Shown piece by piece: positions 39,069 through 47,778 of a stretch of DNA of 64,000 bases (positions are counted from its first letter, which is position 1; every line of letters begins with the position of its first letter). The notes below the pieces were generated by a model. The model was not told where the DNA came from. It searched no databases and saw only the letters and a program-made list of their open reading frames with translations. The stretch comes from Crocinitomicaceae bacterium (GTDB lineage: Bacteria > Bacteroidota > Bacteroidia > Flavobacteriales_D > Crocinitomicaceae), in contig JAGYIR010000010.1 of the NCBI GenBank assembly GCA_018402525.1, positions 124,001 to 188,000 of the forward strand, written 5' to 3'. The translations under genes were made by a program, and so were the position numbers.

Positions 39069-39758
39069 ATGAAATTTGGAGTAGTTACTTTTCCAGGATC
39101 AAATTGTGATGAAGACGTCACGTATGTGTTAGAAACACTGTTAAATCAAAAAGTAGAGCGATTGTGGCACAAAGACACTGATTTAAAAGGTGTTGACTTC
39201 GTGGTGTTGCCTGGGGGCTTTTCCTATGGTGACTACTTGCGCTCAGGTGCAATCGCTAAATTATCTCCAATTATGGGAGAAGTAATTAAGCACGCAAACA
39301 ACGGTGGATATGTTCTGGGAATTTGTAATGGATTTCAAATTTTAACGGAATCTGGTTTATTGGAAGGGGCGTTGTTGCACAATAACAATCAAAAGTTTAT
39401 TTGTAAGAATGTTTACCTTAAATCTGCCACGGCAAACACAGCGATTACAAAGGATTTAAACGCGACAAAAGCATATAAAATTCCAATCGCGCATGGTGAA
39501 GGAAGATTTTATGCCTCTGAAGAAACGATGCAGAAATTGATTGATAACGATCAAATTTTATTCAAATATTGTGATCAAGATGGAAGTGTTTCTGATGCAG
39601 CAAATCCAAATGGATCACTCGAAAATATAGCGGGAATTTGTAACGCAGGGAAAAATGTGTTTGGAATGATGCCCCACCCAGAGCGTGCTGCAGACCAAGA
39701 GTTAGCAAACACGGATGGAGCAGAAATGTTTCGCTCGATTTTAAATCACTGTAACTAA
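39069..39758 (+). CDS. purQ: FGAM synthase glutaminase subunit PurQ
   Basis: 229-residue class I glutamine amidotransferase subunit supplying ammonia to PurL in purine synthesis. The start is VVTFPGSNCDEDV. The nucleophile is in GICNGFQIL, and the catalytic His/Glu are in MMPHPERAADQE; LPGGFSYGDYLRSGAIA is also conserved. A separate PurQ means this organism uses the multi-subunit (PurLQS) enzyme and not the fused large PurL common in many Bacteroidota. purD follows after one base. Confidence 0.93.
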   Translation: MKFGVVTFPGSNCDEDVTYVLETLLNQKVERLWHKDTDLKGVDFVVLPGGFSYGDYLRSGAIAKLSPIMGEVIKHANNGGYVLGICNGFQILTESGLLEGALLHNNNQKFICKNVYLKSATANTAITKDLNATKAYKIPIAHGEGRFYASEETMQKLIDNDQILFKYCDQDGSVSDAANPNGSLENIAGICNAGKNVFGMMPHPERAADQELANTDGAEMFRSILNHCN

Positions 39759-39759
39759 G

Positions 39760-41034
39760 ATGCGCATTTTACTATTAGGGTCAGGGGGCAGAGAACATGC
39801 CTTCGCATGGAAAATTGCTAAAAGTTCAGCGCTGGATGAGTTGTTTATTGCTCCAGGAAACGCGGGAACCCAGCAATTTGGAAAAAATGTAAAAATTACT
39901 CCTACTGACTTCGAGGCGATTAAGAGTTTCGTAATAGAGAATACAATCAACATGGTTATCGTTGGGCCTGAAGACCCACTAGTAAAAGGAATTGTCGATT
40001 TCTTTGAAGCCGACGAAGAACTTAAAAATATTTCAGTAATTGGACCAAATGCTCAGGCGGCTCAATTGGAGGGAAGTAAAGATTTTGCCAAGGAATTCAT
40101 GATGCGTCACAATATTCCAACCGCGAAGTACGGAACATTCACCAAAGATACACTTGAAAAAGGCTATGCTTTTTTAGAGAAGATGAAAGCTCCGTATGTA
40201 TTAAAGGCAGACGGTTTAGCAGCAGGAAAGGGAGTGTTAATACTTGATAGCCTTGCTGAGGCAAAGAAGGAATTGAAAAACATGCTGGCAGATGCCAAAT
40301 TTGGTGAAGCAAGCTCTCGTGTGGTGATTGAAGAGTTTTTGAAAGGAATTGAATTATCATGTTTTGTGCTAACAGATGGTGATGCGTACAAAATTCTACC
40401 AGAAGCAAAGGATTACAAACGAATTGGTGAAGGAGATAAAGGTTTAAATACTGGTGGGATGGGAGCAATATCGCCTGTGCCATTTGCTAATCCAACCTTT
40501 TTGGATAAAATAAAAAACCAAATCATTATACCAACGGTAAAAGGTTTGAAGTCAGAAGGAATTACCTACAAGGGGTTTATCTTTTTTGGAATCATAAATG
40601 TAAAAAACGAACCTTACGTTATTGAGTACAATTGTCGAATGGGGGATCCCGAAACGGAAGTAGTTATTCCTCGCCTGAGATCAGATATTTTAGATCTGTT
40701 CGAAGGGGTTGCGACCAATACCCTTTCGGAAAGAGATGTTCAGTTCGAAGAAAGAAGCGCTGCAACAGTCATGATGGTTTCAGGTGGGTACCCTGAAGCG
40801 TACGAAAAGGGAAAACAAATTTTTGGAATCAATGCGGTGACCGATAGCATTGTTTTTCACGCCGGAACCGATGCTGATGGACCAGCTATTCTAACAGCGG
40901 GCGGAAGGGTTTTGGCGGTAACGTCTTACGGAAAAAATGTAGAATCTGCGCTAGCAAAGTCATATAAAGCAATAGAAAAGATAGAGTTTGAAAAAGCATA
41001 TTATCGCACCGATATTGGGTTCGATGTCGTCTAG
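39760..41034 (+). CDS. purD: Phosphoribosylamine-glycine ligase
   Basis: 424-residue ATP-grasp enzyme of purine synthesis (GAR synthetase). Motifs are LLLGSGGREHAFAWK at the N-terminus, GPEDPLVKGI, YVLKADGLAAGKGV (ATP-binding loop), EEFLKGIELSCF, DYKRIGEGDKGLNTGGMGA and EYNCRMGDPETEVV. It is one base after purQ, so the two are one transcript. Confidence 0.95.
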   Translation: MRILLLGSGGREHAFAWKIAKSSALDELFIAPGNAGTQQFGKNVKITPTDFEAIKSFVIENTINMVIVGPEDPLVKGIVDFFEADEELKNISVIGPNAQAAQLEGSKDFAKEFMMRHNIPTAKYGTFTKDTLEKGYAFLEKMKAPYVLKADGLAAGKGVLILDSLAEAKKELKNMLADAKFGEASSRVVIEEFLKGIELSCFVLTDGDAYKILPEAKDYKRIGEGDKGLNTGGMGAISPVPFANPTFLDKIKNQIIIPTVKGLKSEGITYKGFIFFGIINVKNEPYVIEYNCRMGDPETEVVIPRLRSDILDLFEGVATNTLSERDVQFEERSAATVMMVSGGYPEAYEKGKQIFGINAVTDSIVFHAGTDADGPAILTAGGRVLAVTSYGKNVESALAKSYKAIEKIEFEKAYYRTDIGFDVV

Positions 41035-41073
41035 TTCACAATATTTTGTATCTTTCATCTGTAACAACGGTTA

Positions 41074-42321
41074 ATGGAAGTCCCACTGATAGGAATAATT
41101 ATTACACTTATTTTCTCTGCTTTTTTTTCAGGGATGGAGACGGCATTTATCTCCTCAAACCGCCTAAAATTAGAATTAGACAAGTCAAAGGGAACGTTTA
41201 ACAGTAAATTATTGACGTTGTACTACCGACATGAGTCCTACTTTATTGCCATGCTTTTGCTGGGAAATAACGTTTCACTCGTGTTCTTCGGATTGTTTTC
41301 AGCGCAAGTACTTGAACCCGTCATTACATCTTGGGGGATCGATGGTGGACTTTTACTGTTTACACAAACCATTCTTTCAACCGTCGTTGTATTAATTACA
41401 GCAGAGTTCTTGCCCAAGGCCTTTGTACAGATGAACCCCAATGCATACCTCAGGTTTACAACGCTTCCGATGTTTATAGTTTACCTGGTTTTATACATTC
41501 CAACGTTCATCATTCTAGGCATCAGCAACGTGTTCCTGAAAATTTTAAAAGTAGACAGTTCAAACGTGGAAAAAGCATTTTCTAAAGTAGACTTGGAACA
41601 CTATGTGCAAGAAATCAATGGGCGATTAGATGAAGAACAAGAATTTGGGAATGAAGTGCAAATTTTGCAAAACGCGTTGGATTTCGACATGGTCAAGGCA
41701 AGGGATTGTATGGTACCTAGGACCGAGATTATTTCTGTGGATATAGAAGATGAAATTGATACATTGATGAAAAAGTTTATCGATACTGGAAAGTCAAAAA
41801 TTGTGGTATACCGCGAAAACATAGACAACATTATCGGTTATGTGCATTCGTTTGAGATGTTTAAATCACCCCAGTCTATCAAGCAAATTTTGTTGCCAAT
41901 TGGATTTGTACCTGAAGCAATCCCAGGAAAGGAGTTGCTTGAACTTTTCACCAAAAAGGGAGCGACAATGTCTGTTGTTGTGGATGAGTATGGAGGAACG
42001 TCAGGAATTGTAACGATTGAGGATGTAATAGAGGAGATTTTTGGAGAAATAGAAGATGAGCACGACAAAGAAGAATTGCTAGAGGAAACAATTGGAGAAG
42101 GTGAGTATCGCTTTTCTGCCCGTATGGACATCGATTATTTGATAGAAGAATATGATTTTGGTATTGATCAAGGCGAGGAATATGAAACGCTTGGTGGTCT
42201 AATATTACATCATTTAGGCTCGATTCCAGAAGCAGGAACCCGTCTCACTATCAACGATTTAACTTTTGACATTGAAAAAGTAAGTGACAACCGTATCGAA
42301 ATAATTCGAATCATCGAATAA
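41074..42321 (+). CDS. CorC/HlyC-type membrane protein with CBS pair
   Basis: 415-residue CNNM-type protein. DUF21 with four membrane helices occupies about 1 to 190 (FSAFFSGMETAFISSNRLKLELD), two CBS domains lie at about 210 to 330 (MVPRTEIISVDIEDEID, VVVDEYGGTSGIVTIEDVIEEIFGEI) and the CorC_HlyC domain is at the end (YETLGGLILHHLG). Family members are Mg2+ exporters or regulators; some Flavobacteriia relatives (GldE) are gliding-associated, but this one is not next to other gld genes, so that name is not used. Confidence 0.85.
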   Translation: MEVPLIGIIITLIFSAFFSGMETAFISSNRLKLELDKSKGTFNSKLLTLYYRHESYFIAMLLLGNNVSLVFFGLFSAQVLEPVITSWGIDGGLLLFTQTILSTVVVLITAEFLPKAFVQMNPNAYLRFTTLPMFIVYLVLYIPTFIILGISNVFLKILKVDSSNVEKAFSKVDLEHYVQEINGRLDEEQEFGNEVQILQNALDFDMVKARDCMVPRTEIISVDIEDEIDTLMKKFIDTGKSKIVVYRENIDNIIGYVHSFEMFKSPQSIKQILLPIGFVPEAIPGKELLELFTKKGATMSVVVDEYGGTSGIVTIEDVIEEIFGEIEDEHDKEELLEETIGEGEYRFSARMDIDYLIEEYDFGIDQGEEYETLGGLILHHLGSIPEAGTRLTINDLTFDIEKVSDNRIEIIRIIE

Positions 42322-42323
42322 TC

Positions 42324-43169
42324 GTGATCAAGATCTTACAACATAGCATAATTTTTACAGTTTTCTTATATTCAACGGTAGTCTTTGCGCAGCAAATAAA
42401 GAGCGTTGACCTGGGAAATAAACTCACTGAAATTTCAGGACTTGCACAACTTGCCACTAATGTTTTTGTTGGAATAAATGATAGCGGAAATAAAGCCGAA
42501 TTAATTCTTTTCAACGAAAATGGCGAATCTATAAAAACGGTGGCTATAACAAACGCCACAAATATAGACTGGGAAGATTTGGCTATGGACGATACGTACC
42601 TATACATTGGAGACATTGGCAATAACCTCAACAAACGTAAAGACCTATGCGTGTACCGTGTGCTAAAGTCAGACGTGCTGAATCAAACGAAGGTGTTGGC
42701 AGAGAAAATAAGTTATGCATACAGCAACCAAACTGACTTTCCACCTAAGAAAAGAGATTACAATTTTGATGCTGAGGCACTGGTAGTCTTAAACGACTCG
42801 TTATGTATCATAGCCAAAAACAATGCTGAACCATGGAATGGAAACGCTGCAGTGTATATGATTCCAAAAACGCCTGGAAATCACGTTGCAGAAGAAAAGG
42901 GAACTGTTTTTACGGGCAATGTTGACTGGTGGGAAGATGCTATTACAGGGGCAGATCTTTTTGAAGGTAGACTGTATATTTTAACCTATAATAGAGTGTT
43001 GGTTTTTAACCCTAACAGACTTCATGAACCCTCCAAGCTTCTTGTGAAATTTGAGAGGATCACACAAAAAGAATCCATCGTTGTTGTGGATAAAAACACC
43101 CTTTATATCGCCGACGAAAAGCAAATGATTATTGGAGGGGGAAAACTTTACAAAATAGAATTTAAATGA
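42324..43169 (+). CDS. Secreted beta-propeller-like protein of unknown function
   Basis: 281 residues with a signal peptide (IIFTVFLYSTVVFAQ). The start is GTG at 42324, only 2 bp after the CorC-type stop. Short repeats such as LTEISGLAQ, NIDWEDLAMDDTYLYIGDIGNN and YNFDAEALVVLNDSL recall propeller proteins of the esterase-like or SdiA-regulated type. The next gene overlaps it by 4 bp (ATGA), so the three genes form an operon. Confidence 0.65.
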   Translation: MIKILQHSIIFTVFLYSTVVFAQQIKSVDLGNKLTEISGLAQLATNVFVGINDSGNKAELILFNENGESIKTVAITNATNIDWEDLAMDDTYLYIGDIGNNLNKRKDLCVYRVLKSDVLNQTKVLAEKISYAYSNQTDFPPKKRDYNFDAEALVVLNDSLCIIAKNNAEPWNGNAAVYMIPKTPGNHVAEEKGTVFTGNVDWWEDAITGADLFEGRLYILTYNRVLVFNPNRLHEPSKLLVKFERITQKESIVVVDKNTLYIADEKQMIIGGGKLYKIEFK

Positions 43170-43828
43170 AGTTAAGTGATTTTGAGGCGGTAATTTTTGA
43201 CATGGATGGTGTACTCATCGATTCTGAACCGTTGTGGAAAATTGCCATGGAAGAAGTGTTTCTGTCTGTAGGATGTAACCTTACACGTAAAGATTTTCAA
43301 CGCACGGTGGGCTTGCGACTTGATGAGGTTATCTCATATTGGCACAAGGAGACTGGTTGGGAGGAAGTATCCCCAAAAGAGGTTGAAAATAGGATCGTTG
43401 AGCGAATGATTACTTTGATTCAAGAAAATGGTGCGCCACTTATTGGAGTGATAGAAACCTTGAACTATCTTTCTGAACACTCGTTTAAAATTGGTTTGGC
43501 AACATCCTCCTACCATATTTTGATTGAGACCGTGCTAACAACACTTAACATTCAAGATCGTTTTGAGGTGGTTAACTCCGCAGAAGACGAAGAATATGGG
43601 AAGCCACACCCGGCAGTGTATTTAACTGTTGCCAAAAAATTAGGTGTAAATCCGCTAAAATGCATGGTTATTGAAGATTCCTTGAACGGTATAATTGCAG
43701 GGAAGGCAGCACGAATGAAGGTGGTGTGCATACCCGAAAAAACACATCATCCTGAGCCAAAACTGATCGTAGCTGACGCTACATTTGAGAACATGCAACA
43801 AATGTTAAAAGCATTGCGAAGTTCTTGA
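43166..43828 (+). CDS. HAD-IA phosphatase, hexitol-phosphatase (HxpB)-like
   Basis: 220-residue haloacid dehalogenase superfamily hydrolase. Motif I is FDMDGVLIDSEPLW, motif II is LATSSY, and motif III/IV are GKPHPAVYL and VIEDSLNGIIAG. This pattern resembles the sugar-phosphate phosphatases HxpB and YqaB. The substrate is not determinable from the sequence. It is translationally coupled to the preceding gene. Confidence 0.85.
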   Translation: MKLSDFEAVIFDMDGVLIDSEPLWKIAMEEVFLSVGCNLTRKDFQRTVGLRLDEVISYWHKETGWEEVSPKEVENRIVERMITLIQENGAPLIGVIETLNYLSEHSFKIGLATSSYHILIETVLTTLNIQDRFEVVNSAEDEEYGKPHPAVYLTVAKKLGVNPLKCMVIEDSLNGIIAGKAARMKVVCIPEKTHHPEPKLIVADATFENMQQMLKALRSS

Positions 43829-43895
43829 TTTTACTCGATTATTGGGGTACCTTTGACCCTAATTAGTAGTGATTTTGAATTAAATGATAAATAGT

Positions 43896-44486
43896 ATGAA
43901 GAAGATTGTTTTAGTAGTGTTGTGTGGGTTTTTCATTAACTCATTGAATGCTCAAAGTTTTGAAAATGGCGGAAATTATATTACACTAGGTTTTGGCGTC
44001 GACCCTTATGGAAGGTCTGGGGTGCCAGGTGCTGGTTATGGATACCGCAATGCAGGAGTAGGGCCAATAATGTTGACTTATGAACGCGGGATCACTGAAC
44101 TTCTCGGAATCGGAAGAATTGGAGTTGGAGGTGGAGTTGCTCAAACGTTCTATACAACCAAGTACACTACTGCATATTGGGCTGCTGGAATTCACGAGGA
44201 AAAATACACTAGGTCTAGAACGTCACTTGTAGTTAGAGCGGCTTACCATTTTGATTTTGGCATTGACAAAATGGACGTCTATGCTGGCGTTGGAGGAGCT
44301 ATACATGTGTTTAGTGATAAGAACACATCTTCATATGCTCCGAACAACTATCGAAGCACATCAATTGGTGGTGGACATTACGTGTTTGGTGGAATTAGAT
44401 ATTATTTCACGGACAATTTTGGCGTGTACGCAGAAGCAGGACATGGCATATCTGCAGTTAACGGTGGTGTGGTTTTCGCTTTTTAA
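43896..44486 (+). CDS. Outer-membrane beta-barrel protein
   Basis: 196 residues from ATG 43896 (MKKIVLVVLCGFFINSLNAQ); an in-frame ATG at 43884 precedes it. Alternating strands with Gly/Tyr/Phe (YITLGFGVDPYGRSGVPG, LVVRAAYHFDFG, VYAGVGGAIHVF) and a terminal VVFAF mark a small barrel. No specific family is recognised. A hairpin terminator follows. Confidence 0.7.
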   Translation: MKKIVLVVLCGFFINSLNAQSFENGGNYITLGFGVDPYGRSGVPGAGYGYRNAGVGPIMLTYERGITELLGIGRIGVGGGVAQTFYTTKYTTAYWAAGIHEEKYTRSRTSLVVRAAYHFDFGIDKMDVYAGVGGAIHVFSDKNTSSYAPNNYRSTSIGGGHYVFGGIRYYFTDNFGVYAEAGHGISAVNGGVVFAF

Positions 44487-44501
44487 GAAAATAAAAAAAA
44501 T

Positions 44502-44537
44502 AAAAAAAGGGTCGTCAATACTGACGACCCTTTTTTT
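44502..44537. terminator. Bidirectional intrinsic terminator
   Basis: Stem GGGTCGTCA (44509..44517), loop ATAC, stem TGACGACCC (44522..44530), with seven A before and seven T after. It serves the barrel gene and the convergent ompA-family gene. Confidence 0.92.
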
Positions 44538-44554
44538 ATTGATGTCTATAGTGC

Positions 44555-45529
44555 CTAATCGTTTGAAATTAGTTCAAACAAGGAGTTAAGATTGGGCGAA
44601 ATGATGATTTCAATCCTTCTGTTCTTCGCCTTGTCCGATGAGTCTACAGGAAGAAAAGAAGATCGTCCAGCCGCCATAAGTTGTGTGGGGTTGATCTTCG
44701 AATTCGCCAGCATAATTTCAATTACAGAGGTCGAACGTAACACAGAAAGCTCCCAGTTGTTTTTCGGATGATTCGCACTTGCTAACTTATCCGTATCGGT
44801 GTGACCTTCAACAATAATTTCCAATTCAGGCTCTGTTTCCAACACACGTGCAAGATCAATCAAAGCTTTCTTTCCCTCGGTTTCTATTGCTGTACTTCCA
44901 GAGCCAAAGAGCAACTTTGCTTCCAAACTTACGTAGATTTTGCCGTTGCGCTCTTCCACAGTAAGTCCCTTGTTTTCAAATCCTTTTAAAGCAAGCATCA
45001 CCTTTTCTTTTAGTGCCTTGGTCGCATTTTCTTGGTCCTTGATAATTTGTTCCAATTCATTTACACGCTGTTCTCTTGCTGCAAGTAAATCTTGTTTTTC
45101 CTTCAATTCTTTTGCGAGAAGGGTTAATTCATTTTCCCGTTTCTGTAGTTCGATTTGTTTCGCTTTAAGTTCTGCGTGCAATGTCGCCGCTTCTTGTGCC
45201 CCTGACAAACGTAGGCGGTCGTAGTTCGTTTCAAGCGACTCGTTAATAGCAGCCATTTTATCGTATTTAGCCTTGAGTACGCGGTACTGATTTCCTAATG
45301 AGGAGGTATCAGACTTTAATTCCGTAACTTGCTTTAACAGCATACTTTCGTGTGATTTTAGTTCAGCAACTTGTCCCTCGAAATTCAAAGCGCTCGTTTT
45401 GTATTTTGTGAGTTCATCACTGCACAACTTTTCACGCTCAACTAGTTCATTGTATTTCTTGGCAGGAACGCACGCCGTTATAAGAAAAATTGTTGTTAGG
45501 GCACCGACTACTAATTTCATATTATTCAT
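44555..45529 (-). CDS. OmpA-family lipoprotein with a long coiled coil
   Basis: 324 residues from ATG 45529 (ATG 45520 also possible). A lipobox (LITACVPAKKY) is followed by a coiled-coil region of about 150 residues (for example ELKAKQIELQKRENELTLL). The C-terminal OmpA domain has LLFGSGSTAIETEGKKAL, IIVEGHTDTDKL and NWELSVLRSTSVIEIML with AAGRSSFLPVDSS and NRRIEIIISP, the peptidoglycan-binding layout. It probably anchors the envelope to the cell wall. Confidence 0.87.
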   Translation of the reverse strand: MNNMKLVVGALTTIFLITACVPAKKYNELVEREKLCSDELTKYKTSALNFEGQVAELKSHESMLLKQVTELKSDTSSLGNQYRVLKAKYDKMAAINESLETNYDRLRLSGAQEAATLHAELKAKQIELQKRENELTLLAKELKEKQDLLAAREQRVNELEQIIKDQENATKALKEKVMLALKGFENKGLTVEERNGKIYVSLEAKLLFGSGSTAIETEGKKALIDLARVLETEPELEIIVEGHTDTDKLASANHPKNNWELSVLRSTSVIEIMLANSKINPTQLMAAGRSSFLPVDSSDKAKNRRIEIIISPNLNSLFELISND

Positions 45530-45611
45530 TTTACACAAAGATGTAAAGAAGCCTGACGCCCCAGAAGAAGAACCTTAGATTTTATGCACACTCCAACGTT
45601 GAAGAATAAGA

Positions 45612-45760
45612 TTACTCGAAAAGAGGACAACTTGCAGTTGATCTTCGTTCAGGCCCATATGTTATAAAGCGCAAGTACAACTCATGGGTGTTCTGATTTC
45701 TGAGTTGGATCTCTGTATAACCAAAACGTTTATTATTGCCTGTGAGTGAAGGCCTTTTTT
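45612..45760 (-). pseudogene. Orphan 3' fragment of a porP/sprF gene
   Basis: The minus-strand frame ending at 45612 reads THELYLRF...GPERRSTASCPLFE, nearly the same as THELSLRF...RPERRSTASCPLFE at the C-terminus of the full porP at 47779..48708. A 40 bp block (45616..45655 against 47783..47822) is identical. Upstream of about 45760 the similarity stops and the frame is not porP-like, so only the tail of the gene is here. It is a remnant, not a functional gene. The open frame extends to 45884 by chance. Confidence 0.75.
45616..45655. repeat. Direct repeat, left copy (porP tail)
   Basis: 40 bp identical to 47783..47822, in the same orientation, with weaker similarity on both sides. The two copies flank the LamG cargo gene. 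Confidence 0.9.
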
Positions 45761-45892
45761 GATAAATATGAGAATAGCAAAATTTTTTACTGAAAATGAA
45801 AGAAAAATGATCTAGGTCACTCATACTTGAGTTATTATCATTTACATTTGTCAAACTTTTTGAAAGTAAACCAAACATTAACAAACTACATT

Positions 45893-47572
45893 ATGAAGAA
45901 AATTTTCACACCAATTTTTGTTGCTGGAGCTATGTTGCTTAGCAGCTATAACACGAACGCTCAATGCTATTCTGCTGTTAGTCTCGACGGAGTAAATCAG
46001 TACCTCCACACTCCATTTGCAAATTATGCCTTTTCGAATTTCACCATGGAAATGTGGATCAGTTCGGCGGATTTCAACCCCAACGAGCACTATATCAGTC
46101 TGTACCAAAACGCTTACATAGTCTTGGGCGGATGGAATTCGGGCGGCGTGTTCGATACTTGGGCTGATGGATTAAGTCCTATTTCTATAAGTACGAATCC
46201 TGTCAATACTCCCGCTGTTGGAACGTGGCATCATGTGGCTTTTGTTTTCGACGGAACGAATCAAATTATATACATCGACGGTGTTGCAGTAACGACTACT
46301 CCAACGGGTGGCGCTGTTAACAACACAACAGCTTTTGCTTCTGGACTGGTAATTGGTGCTCGTTACACACAAAACACTCAATTTACGCCTACGACTTTTG
46401 AAGATGTACGGATCTGGAATGTGGCGAGAACTCCCGCTCAATTGAATGCTTATATGTCCTCTAATTTAACTGGTTCTGAGCCGGGATTACTCGCATATTA
46501 TCGTTTTGAAGATGGTGCTGGAAGCAATACTGTTACAGATTTAAGTGGAAACGGAAACACATTGACAATGTTCAATATGGACCCAGCAACTGATTGGATT
46601 CCAGGACCGTTCGGAGTGGCGCAATCAACAGATGTTCAGAACTCTTGTGGACCGATTACATGGATTGACGGGAATTCATACGCTGTCGATACCTTGGGAG
46701 CAACTTATACGTATTTAGGTGGTTCAGTCTTTGGCTGTGATAGTATTGTTACTTTGGATTTAACGATCAACTCAGCATCACAAGCAACTGATATTCAAGC
46801 GGCATGTGAGTCATTTACGTGGATAGATAACAATACTTACACGTCGAATAACAACACGGCTGTTTATACAATCATGGGTGGTGCAGCGAATGGGTGCGAT
46901 AGCATTGTGACGCTCAATCTTACCATAAACAATTCAGGGCAATCAACCGATACGCAAATGGCGTGTGATTCGTATACTTGGATTGATGGAAACACCTATA
47001 CTGCTTCCAATAGCTCTGCAACGTACGCTGTTCCTGGTGGATCTGCAAACGGATGTGATAGTATTGTAACACTTGAGTTAACGATTAATTCCATAGACGC
47101 AACTGTATCGACGAATGCACTCGAGCTTACAGCGAACGAGTCTGGGGCTCAATATCAATGGGTAAATTGTGACAACAACTATGAAGCAATGAATGGTGAA
47201 ACCAACCAAATGTTCACCGCAACGGCAAATGGAAACTACGCCGTGATTGTTACTGGCTCAAACGGGTGTTCAGATACCTCCGCATGCATCGCGATCACTA
47301 CGGTTTGGGTAGATGAAATAAACCTCGAAAATGGAATTGTGGTTTCGCCAAACCCAACATCTGGAAAGTTTACTATTTCAACACAGAACTATTCTGGTGA
47401 AGTACGAATTGAGGTGTTGGATGTAACTGGTAAACTCATTTACCAAACAAAGGCTGATTTAAATCCAAATTCTGAGAAGCAAATCGACTTAGGTGCGGCT
47501 GCGGATGGAATTTATATCGTAAATATTTCTGATTTGAACCAATCGCAATCAATTAGAGTGGTCAAGAATTAG
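45893..47572 (+). CDS. LamG-domain surface protein with type A sorting domain
   Basis: 559 residues from ATG 45893 (MKKIFTPIFVAGAMLLSSY signal peptide). The LamG/concanavalin-like domain is at about 25 to 230 (AVSLDGVNQYLHTPF, FTMEMWISSADF, TWHHVAFVFDGTNQIIYIDG, FEDVRIWNVARTPAQL). Three repeats of about 45 to 50 residues follow, each with TWIDGNxY and GCDSIVTLxLTIN. The C-terminus is a type A sorting domain (VVSPNPTSGKFTIST, VLDVTGKLIYQTK, ADGIYIVNISD). Probably a surface protein or adhesin exported by the type IX system. It is flanked by a direct repeat. Confidence 0.85.
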   Translation: MKKIFTPIFVAGAMLLSSYNTNAQCYSAVSLDGVNQYLHTPFANYAFSNFTMEMWISSADFNPNEHYISLYQNAYIVLGGWNSGGVFDTWADGLSPISISTNPVNTPAVGTWHHVAFVFDGTNQIIYIDGVAVTTTPTGGAVNNTTAFASGLVIGARYTQNTQFTPTTFEDVRIWNVARTPAQLNAYMSSNLTGSEPGLLAYYRFEDGAGSNTVTDLSGNGNTLTMFNMDPATDWIPGPFGVAQSTDVQNSCGPITWIDGNSYAVDTLGATYTYLGGSVFGCDSIVTLDLTINSASQATDIQAACESFTWIDNNTYTSNNNTAVYTIMGGAANGCDSIVTLNLTINNSGQSTDTQMACDSYTWIDGNTYTASNSSATYAVPGGSANGCDSIVTLELTINSIDATVSTNALELTANESGAQYQWVNCDNNYEAMNGETNQMFTATANGNYAVIVTGSNGCSDTSACIAITTVWVDEINLENGIVVSPNPTSGKFTISTQNYSGEVRIEVLDVTGKLIYQTKADLNPNSEKQIDLGAAADGIYIVNISDLNQSQSIRVVKN

Positions 47573-47601
47573 GGCACGAATACTATTTAACAATTGATTA
47601 T

Positions 47602-47634
47602 AAGGAGTTTTTCGTATGATTAACTCCTTTTTTA
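47602..47634 (+). terminator. Intrinsic terminator after the LamG gene
   Basis: Stem AAGGAGTT (47602..47609) and AACTCCTT (47622..47629), loop of 12 nt, followed by a T run. Confidence 0.75.
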
Positions 47635-47778
47635 TTAAGCTGTTTAATCCCCATCAAGCTTAATTCCTTTACAAAAACGTATAAATATCTAGCCATTTCA
47701 AAGTTCTGTACCGTTTTCTTTGCGAACATAAGTGAAGAGAAATTAACGAGTGTTTTACCCCAGCGTTGAATAAAGATA

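Noticed and set aside
45612-45884. A 90-residue protein on the minus strand
   Set aside because: Only its last part is porP tail; the rest of the frame has no family and overlaps the start of the LamG gene.
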